Assembly (NCBI GenBank): GCA_040880285.1
Contig: JBBDIT010000084.1
Span: 1-57,928 of the forward strand
DNA: 57,928 bases
From: JANQJA01 sp040880285
GTDB taxonomy: Bacteria > Pseudomonadota > Gammaproteobacteria > Pseudomonadales > Azotimanducaceae
Reading direction: 5' to 3'
Shown here: one piece after another, positions 51,139 through 57,928 of the stretch
Position numbering within the stretch: the stretch's first letter is position 1
Layout of the letters: each line of letters opens with the position of its first letter
Position numbers and translations under genes: made by a program
Notes under the pieces: generated by a model
What the model saw: the letters and a program-made list of their open reading frames with translations, nothing else
Told to the model about the DNA's origin: nothing
Database searches by the model: none

Positions 51139-52472
51139 TGCGGGTATTGGTTGCCAATCGCGGTGAGATCGCGTTGCGTGTGTTGCGCGCTTGCCAGGAA
51201 ATGGACATCGAAACGGTCGTTGCTTACTCCAAAGCAGATGGACACCAACATTATCTCAATCTGGCGGACGATACCGTTTGTATCAGCGCGTCCAGCTACC
51301 TTGATATCCCGACCATCGTGTCAGCAGCCAAAACTCACCGATGTGATGCGGTTCATCCCGGCTACGGAATGCTGGCAGAGAATCCAACCTTTGCCGGATC
51401 GTTAGAGGACAATGGCATTACGCTGGTCGGTCCGTGCTCAGAGCATATCGCGCTAATGGGTGACAAGGTGAGTGCACGGCAGGCTGCGAGAGACCTGGGG
51501 CTTAACACGATTCCGGGTTCATCGGAAAAAGTTTGTGACCTTCAAAGCGCAAGGTCGATAGCGTCATCATTCGGTTACCCACTCCTTCTCAAAGCAGCGT
51601 TTGGTGGTGGTGGGCGTGGTATGCGACAAGTAAAAGATGAGACCGATCTGGAAAGGCAATTCCATGAGGCGGCGTCCGAGGCGCAAGGGAGTTTTGGCGA
51701 TGGTGCTCTTTATATTGAAAAGTGGTTTAGCGATGTAAGGCACGTCGAAGTACAGATACTCGGTGACGGCAAGGGTCACGCCATACATCTGGGTACGCGG
51801 GACTGTTCGATTCAACGTCAGTACCAGAAGATTATTGAGGAGGCGCCGGCACCCGGAATAGCCCCGAAGCTGCTTGATTCTATTGCTGAACTTTGTGCAG
51901 GTGCAGCTGCGAAAATGAAATACCGCAGTGCAGGTACGTTCGAATTTCTGTTCACAGATGATGAATTTTATTTTATTGAAATGAATACCCGGCTACAGGT
52001 TGAACATCCGGTGACGGAAGTAGTGACCGGAGTCGATCTCGTCAAATCACAGTTGAAAATCGCAATGGCCGAGGCCCTGGACATCCATCAGTCGGAGGTA
52101 TCGATTAATGGCCATGCCATTGAATGCCGTATCAATGCGGAGAAGGTCGATTTGCAGACAGGTACCACCACGCCGTCACCGGGCGTGGTAACTGAGTTGA
52201 TCTCACCTGGCGGACCCGGTATCAGGTGGGATTCACACCTTACCGGGCGACACCTGGTTCCGCATCAGTATGACTCGCTCGTCGCTAAACTGATTGGCAG
52301 TGGCGCCAGTCGAGACGAGGCGATTGTGAGGACCATTCGGGGTTTGTCGGAAACTCGCATCCGCGGCATCGATACGAACCTTGAGCTGTTGTCCCGTATT
52401 TTGGTGAGTCCGTCGTACAAGGTTGGTAACCTCTCTACTGAATTTATCTCGGAAATGCGGAAAAGTCTGTGA
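51138..52472 (+). CDS. accC: Biotin carboxylase subunit of acetyl-CoA carboxylase
   Basis: This 444-residue ATP-grasp enzyme carboxylates the biotin on AccB. LVANRGEIALRVLRAC is the start, AVHPGYGMLAEN follows, and the Gly-rich ATP loop is AAFGGGGRGMR. FEFLFTDDEFYFIEMNTRLQVEHPVTE is the catalytic and metal-binding block, split here as FEFLF, then EMNTRLQVEHPVTE. GYGML replaces the more usual GYGFL, a minor change. The TGATG junction with accB and the GTGA overlap with prmA show a coupled operon. Confidence 0.96.
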   Translation: MRVLVANRGEIALRVLRACQEMDIETVVAYSKADGHQHYLNLADDTVCISASSYLDIPTIVSAAKTHRCDAVHPGYGMLAENPTFAGSLEDNGITLVGPCSEHIALMGDKVSARQAARDLGLNTIPGSSEKVCDLQSARSIASSFGYPLLLKAAFGGGGRGMRQVKDETDLERQFHEAASEAQGSFGDGALYIEKWFSDVRHVEVQILGDGKGHAIHLGTRDCSIQRQYQKIIEEAPAPGIAPKLLDSIAELCAGAAAKMKYRSAGTFEFLFTDDEFYFIEMNTRLQVEHPVTEVVTGVDLVKSQLKIAMAEALDIHQSEVSINGHAIECRINAEKVDLQTGTTTPSPGVVTELISPGGPGIRWDSHLTGRHLVPHQYDSLVAKLIGSGASRDEAIVRTIRGLSETRIRGIDTNLELLSRILVSPSYKVGNLSTEFISEMRKSL

Positions 52473-53335
52473 ACTGGAAGACCATTGCGGCAGCGGCGAC
52501 CCAGGATACGCTCGACGATCTTGAACAGACGCTATGGGATGCTGGCGCGGTTTCAGTAACCGTCGAGGACGGTGGAGAAAACCCCTTGTTTGAACCAGGA
52601 CCCGGTGAGACGCCGGTTTGGGAGCAGGTGGTGGTAACCGGCCTGTTCGAGGAAGATGTGGATCTGGTCCAGGTCAGGGACCAGCTGGCCCTTCACGACT
52701 TTACTTTCCTGTTCGTCGATGAACTGGGCGACCGGGTCTGGGAACGTGAGTGGCTATCCCGTTTCGAGCCAATGCAATTTGGGTCGCGACTGTGGGTTTG
52801 TCCCACCGGACAAGACGTACCGGATAGGCATGCAGTGGTCATGCATCTGGACCCGGGCCTTGCCTTTGGGACCGGTACTCATCCAACCACACGATTGTGC
52901 CTTGAGTGGCTGGACCAGAACATAAAGTCGGGTTTGACAGTGGTCGACTATGGGTGTGGTTCAGGTATTTTGGGTATTGCGGCACTGTTGCTGGGTGCGC
53001 GCGAAGTCACCGGGGTCGATTTGGACCCGCAGGCGCTGACCGCAACTTTGTCCAATGCCGAGCGCAATGGTGTGGAAGATCGACTCAAGGTTTTTCTCCC
53101 GGGTGATGCGCCCCGGGTGGCCGTTGATGTGCTGGTTGCGAATATTCTGGCCAGGCCGCTCATCGATCTTGCGGGCTATCTGCAGGATCTGATCGTGCCG
53201 GGTGGAGCCATTGCACTGTCTGGCATTATGGAGAGTCAGAAAGACTGGGTTGCGGATGCTTACCAATCCATTGACTTTCAGGAGGCTCGAATTGAGGACG
53301 GTTGGGTTTGCCTGCAGGGGATAAAAAGTGAGTAA
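52469..53335 (+). CDS. prmA: Ribosomal protein L11 methyltransferase
   Basis: The 288-residue SAM-dependent enzyme trimethylates ribosomal protein L11. The N-terminal substrate domain (1-95) contains DAGAVSVTVEDGG. The Rossmann domain shows GLAFGTGTHPTT, VVDYGCGSGILGIAALLLGA for SAM binding, and VLVANILARPLIDLA as the NPP-like motif region. The start is GTG, overlapping the accC stop by four bases. Its 3' end overlaps the DUF3426 gene by eight bases. Confidence 0.95.
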   Translation: MNWKTIAAAATQDTLDDLEQTLWDAGAVSVTVEDGGENPLFEPGPGETPVWEQVVVTGLFEEDVDLVQVRDQLALHDFTFLFVDELGDRVWEREWLSRFEPMQFGSRLWVCPTGQDVPDRHAVVMHLDPGLAFGTGTHPTTRLCLEWLDQNIKSGLTVVDYGCGSGILGIAALLLGAREVTGVDLDPQALTATLSNAERNGVEDRLKVFLPGDAPRVAVDVLVANILARPLIDLAGYLQDLIVPGGAIALSGIMESQKDWVADAYQSIDFQEARIEDGWVCLQGIKSE

Positions 53336-54419
53336 CGAAATGCTGATTACTTGCTGCCCATACTGTGATACGTCCTTCCGGGTCACGGAAGCCCAACTTG
53401 CGGTAGCCAGTGGCGCCGTGCGTTGCGGTGCTTGCCTGCAGGTATTTTCGGCCGACGACCACATGCTGGAAGCGCAGGAGGACCGGGATGAGGGTACTGA
53501 AACCGATCTTGATGGCCCAGACGTCGCGGCATTTACCGACGATCTCGATATTGATGATTTTCCCGCTGCAGTGGATGAAGTTGAAGTCCAAGCGGCAGAT
53601 GCAGGTGAGGTTGAGCCCGAAGAACCTGAAAGTGATGGCGACTTGTTGCCCCCGTTCGACTTTGATGGTGAGCCAGTACCAGATGTGATGGTGTCGCCGG
53701 ATCGAGCATACCAGCCCGGCGGCGAGGCGCAAGACGCCGGGCTCGATGGAGGTTCCTCGACCGTTGAAGAGGATTCACCGGCGCCGACGATATTGCTGGA
53801 TGAATACGATCATGTGATCGACGACGATACCAGTGACTATACCGATGAATACGCGACCGATGAATATGCGGGTGAAATCGAGCTTGAAAGTGAGCCAATC
53901 GAAGACATCGTCGGAGAGGCAGGTGAGCGAGAGCGGCTCGACTGGCGCTATGTGGCAGGCACAATCATCCTGGTTGTGATCCTGGTGTTACAGGTAGCGT
54001 GGGTCAAACGACTGGAACTTTCGACCCATCAGGCCCTCGCAGCACCCTATGACTGGATGTGCCAGCGCCTGCCGTGCGGATTGCCGGAGTACGCGGACCT
54101 CGGCATGTTGAAGGCGACCGACCTGGTGGTCAGGGCACACCCGGAAGTCGATAAGGCGCTACGAATTGATGCCCTCATTGTGAATCGGGCAGATGCGCGA
54201 CAGCCCTTTCCGGATGTGGAAATTCGATTTGCGAACATGAATAACCGGCTGCTGGCCGCGCGGGTATTTTCCCCACGGGAATATCTGCGGGGAGAACTCA
54301 CAGGGCTCAAGTATATTCCGGCGAGAACTGAAGTGCGTATCTCGCTGGAGATTGCTGACCCAGGGCCGGATGCCACCAATTATCGTATGGACCTGCGGCA
54401 GGCAAGTACCTGGAAGTAG
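53328..54419 (+). CDS. MJ0042-type zinc-ribbon / DUF3426 membrane protein
   Basis: This 363-residue protein starts with a zinc ribbon (CCPYCDTSF...RCGACLQVF) of the MJ0042 type. A long acidic, low-complexity region (about 45-200) rich in Asp and Glu follows, then one membrane helix (about 207-227, VAGTIILVVILVLQVAWV). A DUF3426 domain (about 240-363, with ARVFSPREYL and IPARTEVRISLEI) ends the chain. The family lies between prmA and dusB in many gammaproteobacteria, and its role is unknown. The GTG start overlaps prmA. Confidence 0.88.
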   Translation: MSNEMLITCCPYCDTSFRVTEAQLAVASGAVRCGACLQVFSADDHMLEAQEDRDEGTETDLDGPDVAAFTDDLDIDDFPAAVDEVEVQAADAGEVEPEEPESDGDLLPPFDFDGEPVPDVMVSPDRAYQPGGEAQDAGLDGGSSTVEEDSPAPTILLDEYDHVIDDDTSDYTDEYATDEYAGEIELESEPIEDIVGEAGERERLDWRYVAGTIILVVILVLQVAWVKRLELSTHQALAAPYDWMCQRLPCGLPEYADLGMLKATDLVVRAHPEVDKALRIDALIVNRADARQPFPDVEIRFANMNNRLLAARVFSPREYLRGELTGLKYIPARTEVRISLEIADPGPDATNYRMDLRQASTWK

Positions 54420-54519
54420 TCACCTCAAAGCCAGCCGCCACCGCTTGCCGGGTTCAGATCCTGCTCAAATAGCGTTGCCTGGCGAGTTCCAGCTGAGCCA
54501 TTACCAGCGATGAGGTGAC
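54419..54519. other. Long-range inverted repeat between the DUF3426 gene and dusB
   Basis: GTCACCTCA (54419-54427) and TGAGGTGAC (54511-54519) are perfect complements separated by 83 bases. The enclosed stretch is GC-rich with further small complementary pieces. It could fold into one multi-branched leader structure upstream of dusB. It matches no riboswitch class that I know. Confidence 0.35.
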
Positions 54520-54579
54520 CTTGGTCTGTCACGAACCAAACTGTTAACATTGGTGCCCCCACAAGAGTCCACCTTTTGT

Positions 54580-55554
54580 ATGTTGCAGATTGGCACTTTC
54601 AAGAGTCCGAGTCGTGTCATCGTTGCACCCATGGCAGGAGTCACAGACCAACCCTACCGCCAGTTATGTCGTGGCCTGGGGGCTTACTGGGTCGTATCTG
54701 AAATGGTCACCTGTGACAAGAGTCTATGGCATACGCGCAAGTCCAATCTTCGTCTCCGCTACCACGACGAACCGGACCCCCGGTGGATTCAAATAGCTGG
54801 TGCCGACCCGGAGATGATGGCCGAGGCTGCCGTGTTTAACCAAAATCGTGGTGCCCAGATTCTGGATATCAATATGGGGTGTCCGGCCAAAAAAGTCTGT
54901 AACCGGGCTGCAGGGTCTGCCCTGCTGCGGGATGAAGCCCTGGTGGCGCGGATTCTGCAGAAGGTTGTCGGCGCGGTTTCGGTTCCGGTCACGCTGAAAA
55001 TACGACTGGGCTGGTCCCGCGACGAAATCAATGCTGTCCGGATTGCCAGGATTGCCGAACAAAGCGGCGTCACGCTGTTGACGGTACATGGCCGCACCAG
55101 GGCCTGCCGATTCGAAGGCAGGGTCGATTACGACGCGATTGCCGAGGTCAAAGCGGCAGTGGATATACCGGTAGTTGCCAACGGAGACCTCGATTCACCG
55201 CAGAAAGCGAAGGAGGTTCTTGCTGTCACCGGCTGTGATGCGGTGATGATTGGTCGCGCAGCGCAGGGTCGTCCCTGGCTTCCAGCGCAGGTGGATCAAT
55301 TTTTATTGACCGGAAATTTTCAAAAAAATCCCGATGTAAGTGAGATGTATCGGTTACTTATTGCACATATAAGGGACCTTCATCGATTTTACGGTGAAGT
55401 GGCCGGGGTCCGCATCGCCAGGAAACATGTTGGTTGGTATCTCCGGGAATTGCCGGGACATGATTTCCTCAAGGTCTTTAACAAGTTGGAGACTGCAGAA
55501 GCGCAAATCAGGGCAGTGGAGCGGACGATGGCCGAACAACGACTGGTAGCTTGA
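54580..55554 (+). CDS. dusB: tRNA-dihydrouridine synthase B
   Basis: The 324-residue FMN enzyme reduces uridine to dihydrouridine in tRNA. IVAPMAGVTDQPYRQLC is the FMN-binding start. QILDINMGCPAKKVCN holds the catalytic Cys, and LLTVHGRTRACRFEG and VVANGDLDSPQKA are the barrel loops for FMN. VGWYLRELPG is near the C-terminal helical domain. The ATG at 54580 matches the usual start; an upstream in-frame start adds ten residues. dusB-fis is a classic gammaproteobacterial operon, and fis follows here 18 bases later. Confidence 0.95.
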   Translation: MLQIGTFKSPSRVIVAPMAGVTDQPYRQLCRGLGAYWVVSEMVTCDKSLWHTRKSNLRLRYHDEPDPRWIQIAGADPEMMAEAAVFNQNRGAQILDINMGCPAKKVCNRAAGSALLRDEALVARILQKVVGAVSVPVTLKIRLGWSRDEINAVRIARIAEQSGVTLLTVHGRTRACRFEGRVDYDAIAEVKAAVDIPVVANGDLDSPQKAKEVLAVTGCDAVMIGRAAQGRPWLPAQVDQFLLTGNFQKNPDVSEMYRLLIAHIRDLHRFYGEVAGVRIARKHVGWYLRELPGHDFLKVFNKLETAEAQIRAVERTMAEQRLVA

Positions 55555-55572
55555 TCCCTGGGAGGAAAGATA

Positions 55573-55875
55573 ATGTTGAACCGGCGCTACGAAACGGATA
55601 CGGCCACGATGAAAAACACCGCAAGAGTGGATATCGCAGAAGAACAAAAGCCAGCCCTGGCCTGCTCAGTACGTGAGGCAGTGGCGAAGTATTTCAGTAC
55701 CATGGATGACCAGCCGGTCTCTGAGCTCTATGAGATGGTGCTGACACAGATTGAAGCACCGCTTCTGGAGTGTGTTCTTGAGCACACGCAAAACAACCAG
55801 AGCCGTACTGCCGAGATACTTGGGCTAAACCGGGGTACGTTACGCAAGAAACTCAAAAAGTACGGGATGCTGTAG
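55573..55875 (+). CDS. fis: DNA-binding nucleoid protein Fis
   Basis: This 100-residue protein bends DNA and controls growth-phase expression of stable RNA and many other genes. The C-terminal helix-turn-helix reads NNQSRTAEILGLNRGTLRKK, followed by LKKYGML, the usual end. The N-terminal arm (1-40) is the less conserved part. GGGAGGAAAG is a strong ribosome site. A classical terminator follows about 50 bases after its stop, so fis probably ends the dusB operon. Confidence 0.96.
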   Translation: MLNRRYETDTATMKNTARVDIAEEQKPALACSVREAVAKYFSTMDDQPVSELYEMVLTQIEAPLLECVLEHTQNNQSRTAEILGLNRGTLRKKLKKYGML

Positions 55876-55927
55876 AAGCCGCACCGAGTTCCGTTTACGA
55901 TCAGACGCGTGTAAACTTGGCATTCCA

Positions 55928-55957
55928 GGGGACGGGTTGCCGTCCCTTTCTTTTTTT
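55928..55957 (+). terminator. Rho-independent terminator after fis
   Basis: GGGACGG (55929-55935) pairs with CCGTCCC (55940-55946) around a GTTG loop and is followed by TTTCTTTTTTT. This is the clearest intrinsic terminator in the window, and it separates fis from the purine genes. Confidence 0.9.
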
Positions 55958-55992
55958 GAACTGCTGCTGCGACTCGACGCGTCCTGATCGTT

Positions 55993-56607
55993 ATGACGAA
56001 CGTAAAAATTCGAAATGCCCTGGTCAGTGTTTCTGACAAGACCGGGCTTGCCTCTCTGGGTGTCGCACTCTCCAAATTCAGTGTCCATGTTCTGTCTACA
56101 GGAGGCACGTTCAAATCCTTGTCTGAAACCGGCGTCAGCCTGGAAGAGGTCTCTGCCTATACCGGATTCCCCGAGATGATGGATGGCCGCGTCAAGACGT
56201 TGCACCCACGCGTTCATGGCGGACTGCTCGGACGTCTCCACAGTGACGGTAGTGGCGTTGACGCGGCGGTGATGTCAGAGCACGGGATCAAACCGATTGA
56301 TCTGGTCGTTGTAAACCTGTATCCGTTTGAGCAAACGGTTTCCCTGCCCGATGTCACGCTTGCGGACGCAATTGAAAATATCGATATCGGTGGCCCGGCC
56401 ATGTTGCGATCGGGAGCTAAAAACTTTGACCGGGTCGCTGTCGTGGTGGACCCATCAGATTATGAATCCATTGTTGCAGAACTGTCCGATCATGATGGCT
56501 GCCTTTCGCTTGCCACCCGGTTTGAACTGGCGGTAAAGGCTTTCACGCATGTCGCTCACTATGACGTTGCCATTGCCGACTATCTGGAGCGAACCGACAT
56601 TTCGTAG
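55993..56607 (+). CDS. purH: Stand-alone IMP cyclohydrolase (N-terminal domain of PurH)
   Basis: The 204-residue protein covers only the MGS-like IMP cyclohydrolase half of PurH. ALVSVSDKTGL is the start, then LSTGGTFKSL, MMDGRVKTLHPRVHGGLL, LVVVNLYPFEQT and ENIDIGGPAMLRSGAKNF. Normal bacterial PurH has about 520 residues and also an AICAR formyltransferase domain. Here the chain ends cleanly at the domain boundary (IADYLERTDIS), and purD starts 11 bases later, leaving no room for a remnant. It should close the ring from FAICAR to IMP, so the formyltransferase step must be encoded elsewhere. The symbol refers to the matching part of purH. Confidence 0.9.
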   Translation: MTNVKIRNALVSVSDKTGLASLGVALSKFSVHVLSTGGTFKSLSETGVSLEEVSAYTGFPEMMDGRVKTLHPRVHGGLLGRLHSDGSGVDAAVMSEHGIKPIDLVVVNLYPFEQTVSLPDVTLADAIENIDIGGPAMLRSGAKNFDRVAVVVDPSDYESIVAELSDHDGCLSLATRFELAVKAFTHVAHYDVAIADYLERTDIS

Positions 56608-56618
56608 GGGAGTGTTTG

Positions 56619-57911
56619 ATGAAAGTACTGGTGACAGGTAATGGTGGTCGGGAACATGCGCTCGCGTGGCGCGCTGCCCGGTCGCCAGAGGTTGAAATTG
56701 TCTATGTTGCCCCGGGCAATGCCGGAACGGCATTGGACCAGGGACTCGAGAATGTCGACATCGACGTGATGGATTTTGACCGCCAGATCCGGTTTGTGCA
56801 GGAAAATGGTATTGATCTCACGATCATCGGGCCCGAGGCACCGCTAGTCGCCGGTGTCGTTGATCGTTTCCGCGAGGCCGGGCTGGCGTGCCTCGGGCCA
56901 GGGGGTGCGGCGGCGCAGTTGGAAGGCTCGAAGACCTTTACCAAACATTTTCTCGCCCGACACAAGATACCGACTGCCTCCTTCGGTAGTTTTGATAATG
57001 TCGATGAAGCCATCCGTTTTGCCACTTCAATGACGCCCCCTATTGTCATCAAGGCGGACGGCCTTGCTGCCGGTAAAGGTGTTGTCATCGCAGGCTCACA
57101 GGAGGAAGCAGCTGCAACGATCACCGGCATGATGAACGACAAGGCCCTCGGCGATGCCGGTGCCCGGGTGGTAGTGGAAGAGTTCCTGGTTGGTGAGGAA
57201 GCCAGCTTTATCGTCATCGCTGACGGCGAGCATTTTGTTCCCTTTGCTTCCTCCCAGGACCACAAGGCTGCCTATGATGGTGATCTGGGACCCAATACTG
57301 GTGGTATGGGCGCCTACTCTCCCGCGGCGGTGGTGACCGCGCAAGTGCATCAAAAAATCGAAGATGAGGTTATCAAACCCACCATCAGGGGGATGGCACA
57401 AGAGGGACGACCCTTCACGGGTTTTTTATATGCAGGACTCATGATCGACACAAATGGGGATCCTTACGTGATTGAATTCAACTGTCGATTCGGTGACCCG
57501 GAGACCCAGCCGCTGATGTTGCGTATGAAATCGGACCTTGCGCTCCTGTGTCTTGATGCAATCCAGGGCAAACTCGCCGGCCAGGAGATTGTGTTTGATG
57601 ACAGGGTAGCCCTGACCGTTGTGATGGCGGCCGGTGGTTATCCCGGACCCTACGATAAAGCGGATGAAATTACGGGACTGGAAGGCGCTGGTAACGGAGA
57701 AGGGAAGGTTTTCCACGCCGGGACACGGCTTGAAGACGGTAAGGTCTTGACCGATGGGGGCAGGGTACTCGGAGTGACCGCAATGGGCGCAACTGTCAGC
57801 GCGGCGAAAGACAATGCCTACCGGATGGTGGACAAGATTCAATATAAAAATCGACAGTTCCGGACGGACATCGGCTATCGCGCCGTTGAACGGGAGGTCA
57901 AGGACAGCTAG
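56619..57911 (+). CDS. purD: Phosphoribosylamine--glycine ligase (GAR synthetase)
   Basis: The 430-residue ATP-grasp enzyme makes GAR in purine biosynthesis. MKVLVTGNGGREHALAWR is the start, and IIGPEAPLVAGVVD, IKADGLAAGKGV, SSQDHKAAYDGDLGPNTGGMG and EFNCRFGDPETQ are the family blocks. It is complete: the stop at 57909-57911 falls within the window. The ATG at 56619 has GGGGAG upstream; a TTG one codon earlier is in frame. It is coupled to the shortened purH gene. The stop codon is the first triplet of a dispersed repeat (copy D). Confidence 0.97.
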   Translation: MKVLVTGNGGREHALAWRAARSPEVEIVYVAPGNAGTALDQGLENVDIDVMDFDRQIRFVQENGIDLTIIGPEAPLVAGVVDRFREAGLACLGPGGAAAQLEGSKTFTKHFLARHKIPTASFGSFDNVDEAIRFATSMTPPIVIKADGLAAGKGVVIAGSQEEAAATITGMMNDKALGDAGARVVVEEFLVGEEASFIVIADGEHFVPFASSQDHKAAYDGDLGPNTGGMGAYSPAAVVTAQVHQKIEDEVIKPTIRGMAQEGRPFTGFLYAGLMIDTNGDPYVIEFNCRFGDPETQPLMLRMKSDLALLCLDAIQGKLAGQEIVFDDRVALTVVMAAGGYPGPYDKADEITGLEGAGNGEGKVFHAGTRLEDGKVLTDGGRVLGVTAMGATVSAAKDNAYRMVDKIQYKNRQFRTDIGYRAVEREVKDS

Positions 57912-57928
57912 GGAACCTCTGAACAAGT
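57909..57928 (+). repeat. Dispersed intergenic repeat, copy D (cut by the window end)
   Basis: TAGGGAACCTCTGAACAAGT begins with the purD stop codon and matches the opening block of copies A and B (A in reverse complement at 67-86, B at 3475-3494). The rest lies outside the window. Having the same block at both ends of the window and at two other gene ends marks a repeat family, not chance. Confidence 0.65.

Noticed and set aside
1..57928. CRISPR arrays, insertion sequences, prophage, tRNA or rRNA genes
   Set aside because: I looked for spaced direct repeats, transposase or integrase motifs, terminal inverted repeats and cloverleaf-like segments in the gaps and saw none. A tRNA search program would be the decisive check for tRNAs.

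Overview
The window is a densely packed chromosomal segment of a free-living, aerobic or microaerobic gammaproteobacterium. The strongest evidence is the order at the right end: dsbD-like, aroQ, accB, accC, prmA, DUF3426 gene, dusB, fis, purH-like, purD. This is the Pseudomonas-type gammaproteobacterial arrangement. The ccoNOQP-ccoGHIS operon, mpl, hppA and DUF2333 fit the same picture. I cannot assign a genus. I see no rRNA, tRNA, CRISPR array, prophage or insertion sequence, and no gap longer than about 300 bases lacks a gene.

Layout. 1-5.1 kb: a serine beta-lactamase-fold hydrolase, a putative amidoligase, a ferredoxin-NADP reductase, a VanY-type peptidase and a DUF3667 membrane protein. 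Copies of a dispersed repeat and a five-unit 17-bp tandem repeat lie between them. 5.1-8.4 kb: a two-subunit-type acyl-CoA dehydrogenase pair and a Sel1/SPOR protein. 8.5-11.2 kb: an ECF sigma factor, a membrane anti-sigma factor and a subtilisin-like lipoprotein, apparently one operon. 11.2-19.8 kb (minus strand): a nitronate monooxygenase-like enzyme, folA, argS, a large hybrid PAS histidine kinase, a DUF2161 nuclease-fold protein, mpl and a membrane protein.

20.0-28.4 kb: the complete cbb3 oxidase operon ccoNOQP plus maturation genes ccoGHIS, with translational overlaps at most junctions and a YIP1-family membrane protein as the last gene. 28.5-34.3 kb (minus): a DASS anion transporter, an MFS exporter, a small nitroreductase-fold protein, a further acyl-CoA dehydrogenase, a hotdog-fold protein and a receiver-like protein. 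34.6-38.9 kb: ctaA-nadE, hsp20, uspA and sirB2, with recognisable FNR-type and heat-shock-type sites. 38.9-45.3 kb: an M14 deacylase and a YbdK-type ligase (divergent), then a pyrophosphate set: PPi-type phosphofructokinase, membrane pyrophosphatase and soluble pyrophosphatase. 45.4-49.6 kb: an exported pyroglutamyl-peptidase-like protein lacking the catalytic Cys, a divergent Nramp protein, DUF2333 and a lipoprotein.

49.6-57.9 kb: the conserved core locus. Two genes are reduced to single domains. The dsbD position holds only the N-terminal periplasmic domain, and the purH position holds only the IMP cyclohydrolase domain.

The most interesting candidate system is the sigma/anti-sigma/protease triad. 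The periplasmic end of the anti-sigma factor looks like the propeptide-type domain of the neighbouring protease, and the protease has Asp where the oxyanion-hole Asn is expected. Other strong leads are the stop-codon-abutting dispersed repeat, the stand-alone IMP cyclohydrolase and the pyrophosphate cluster.
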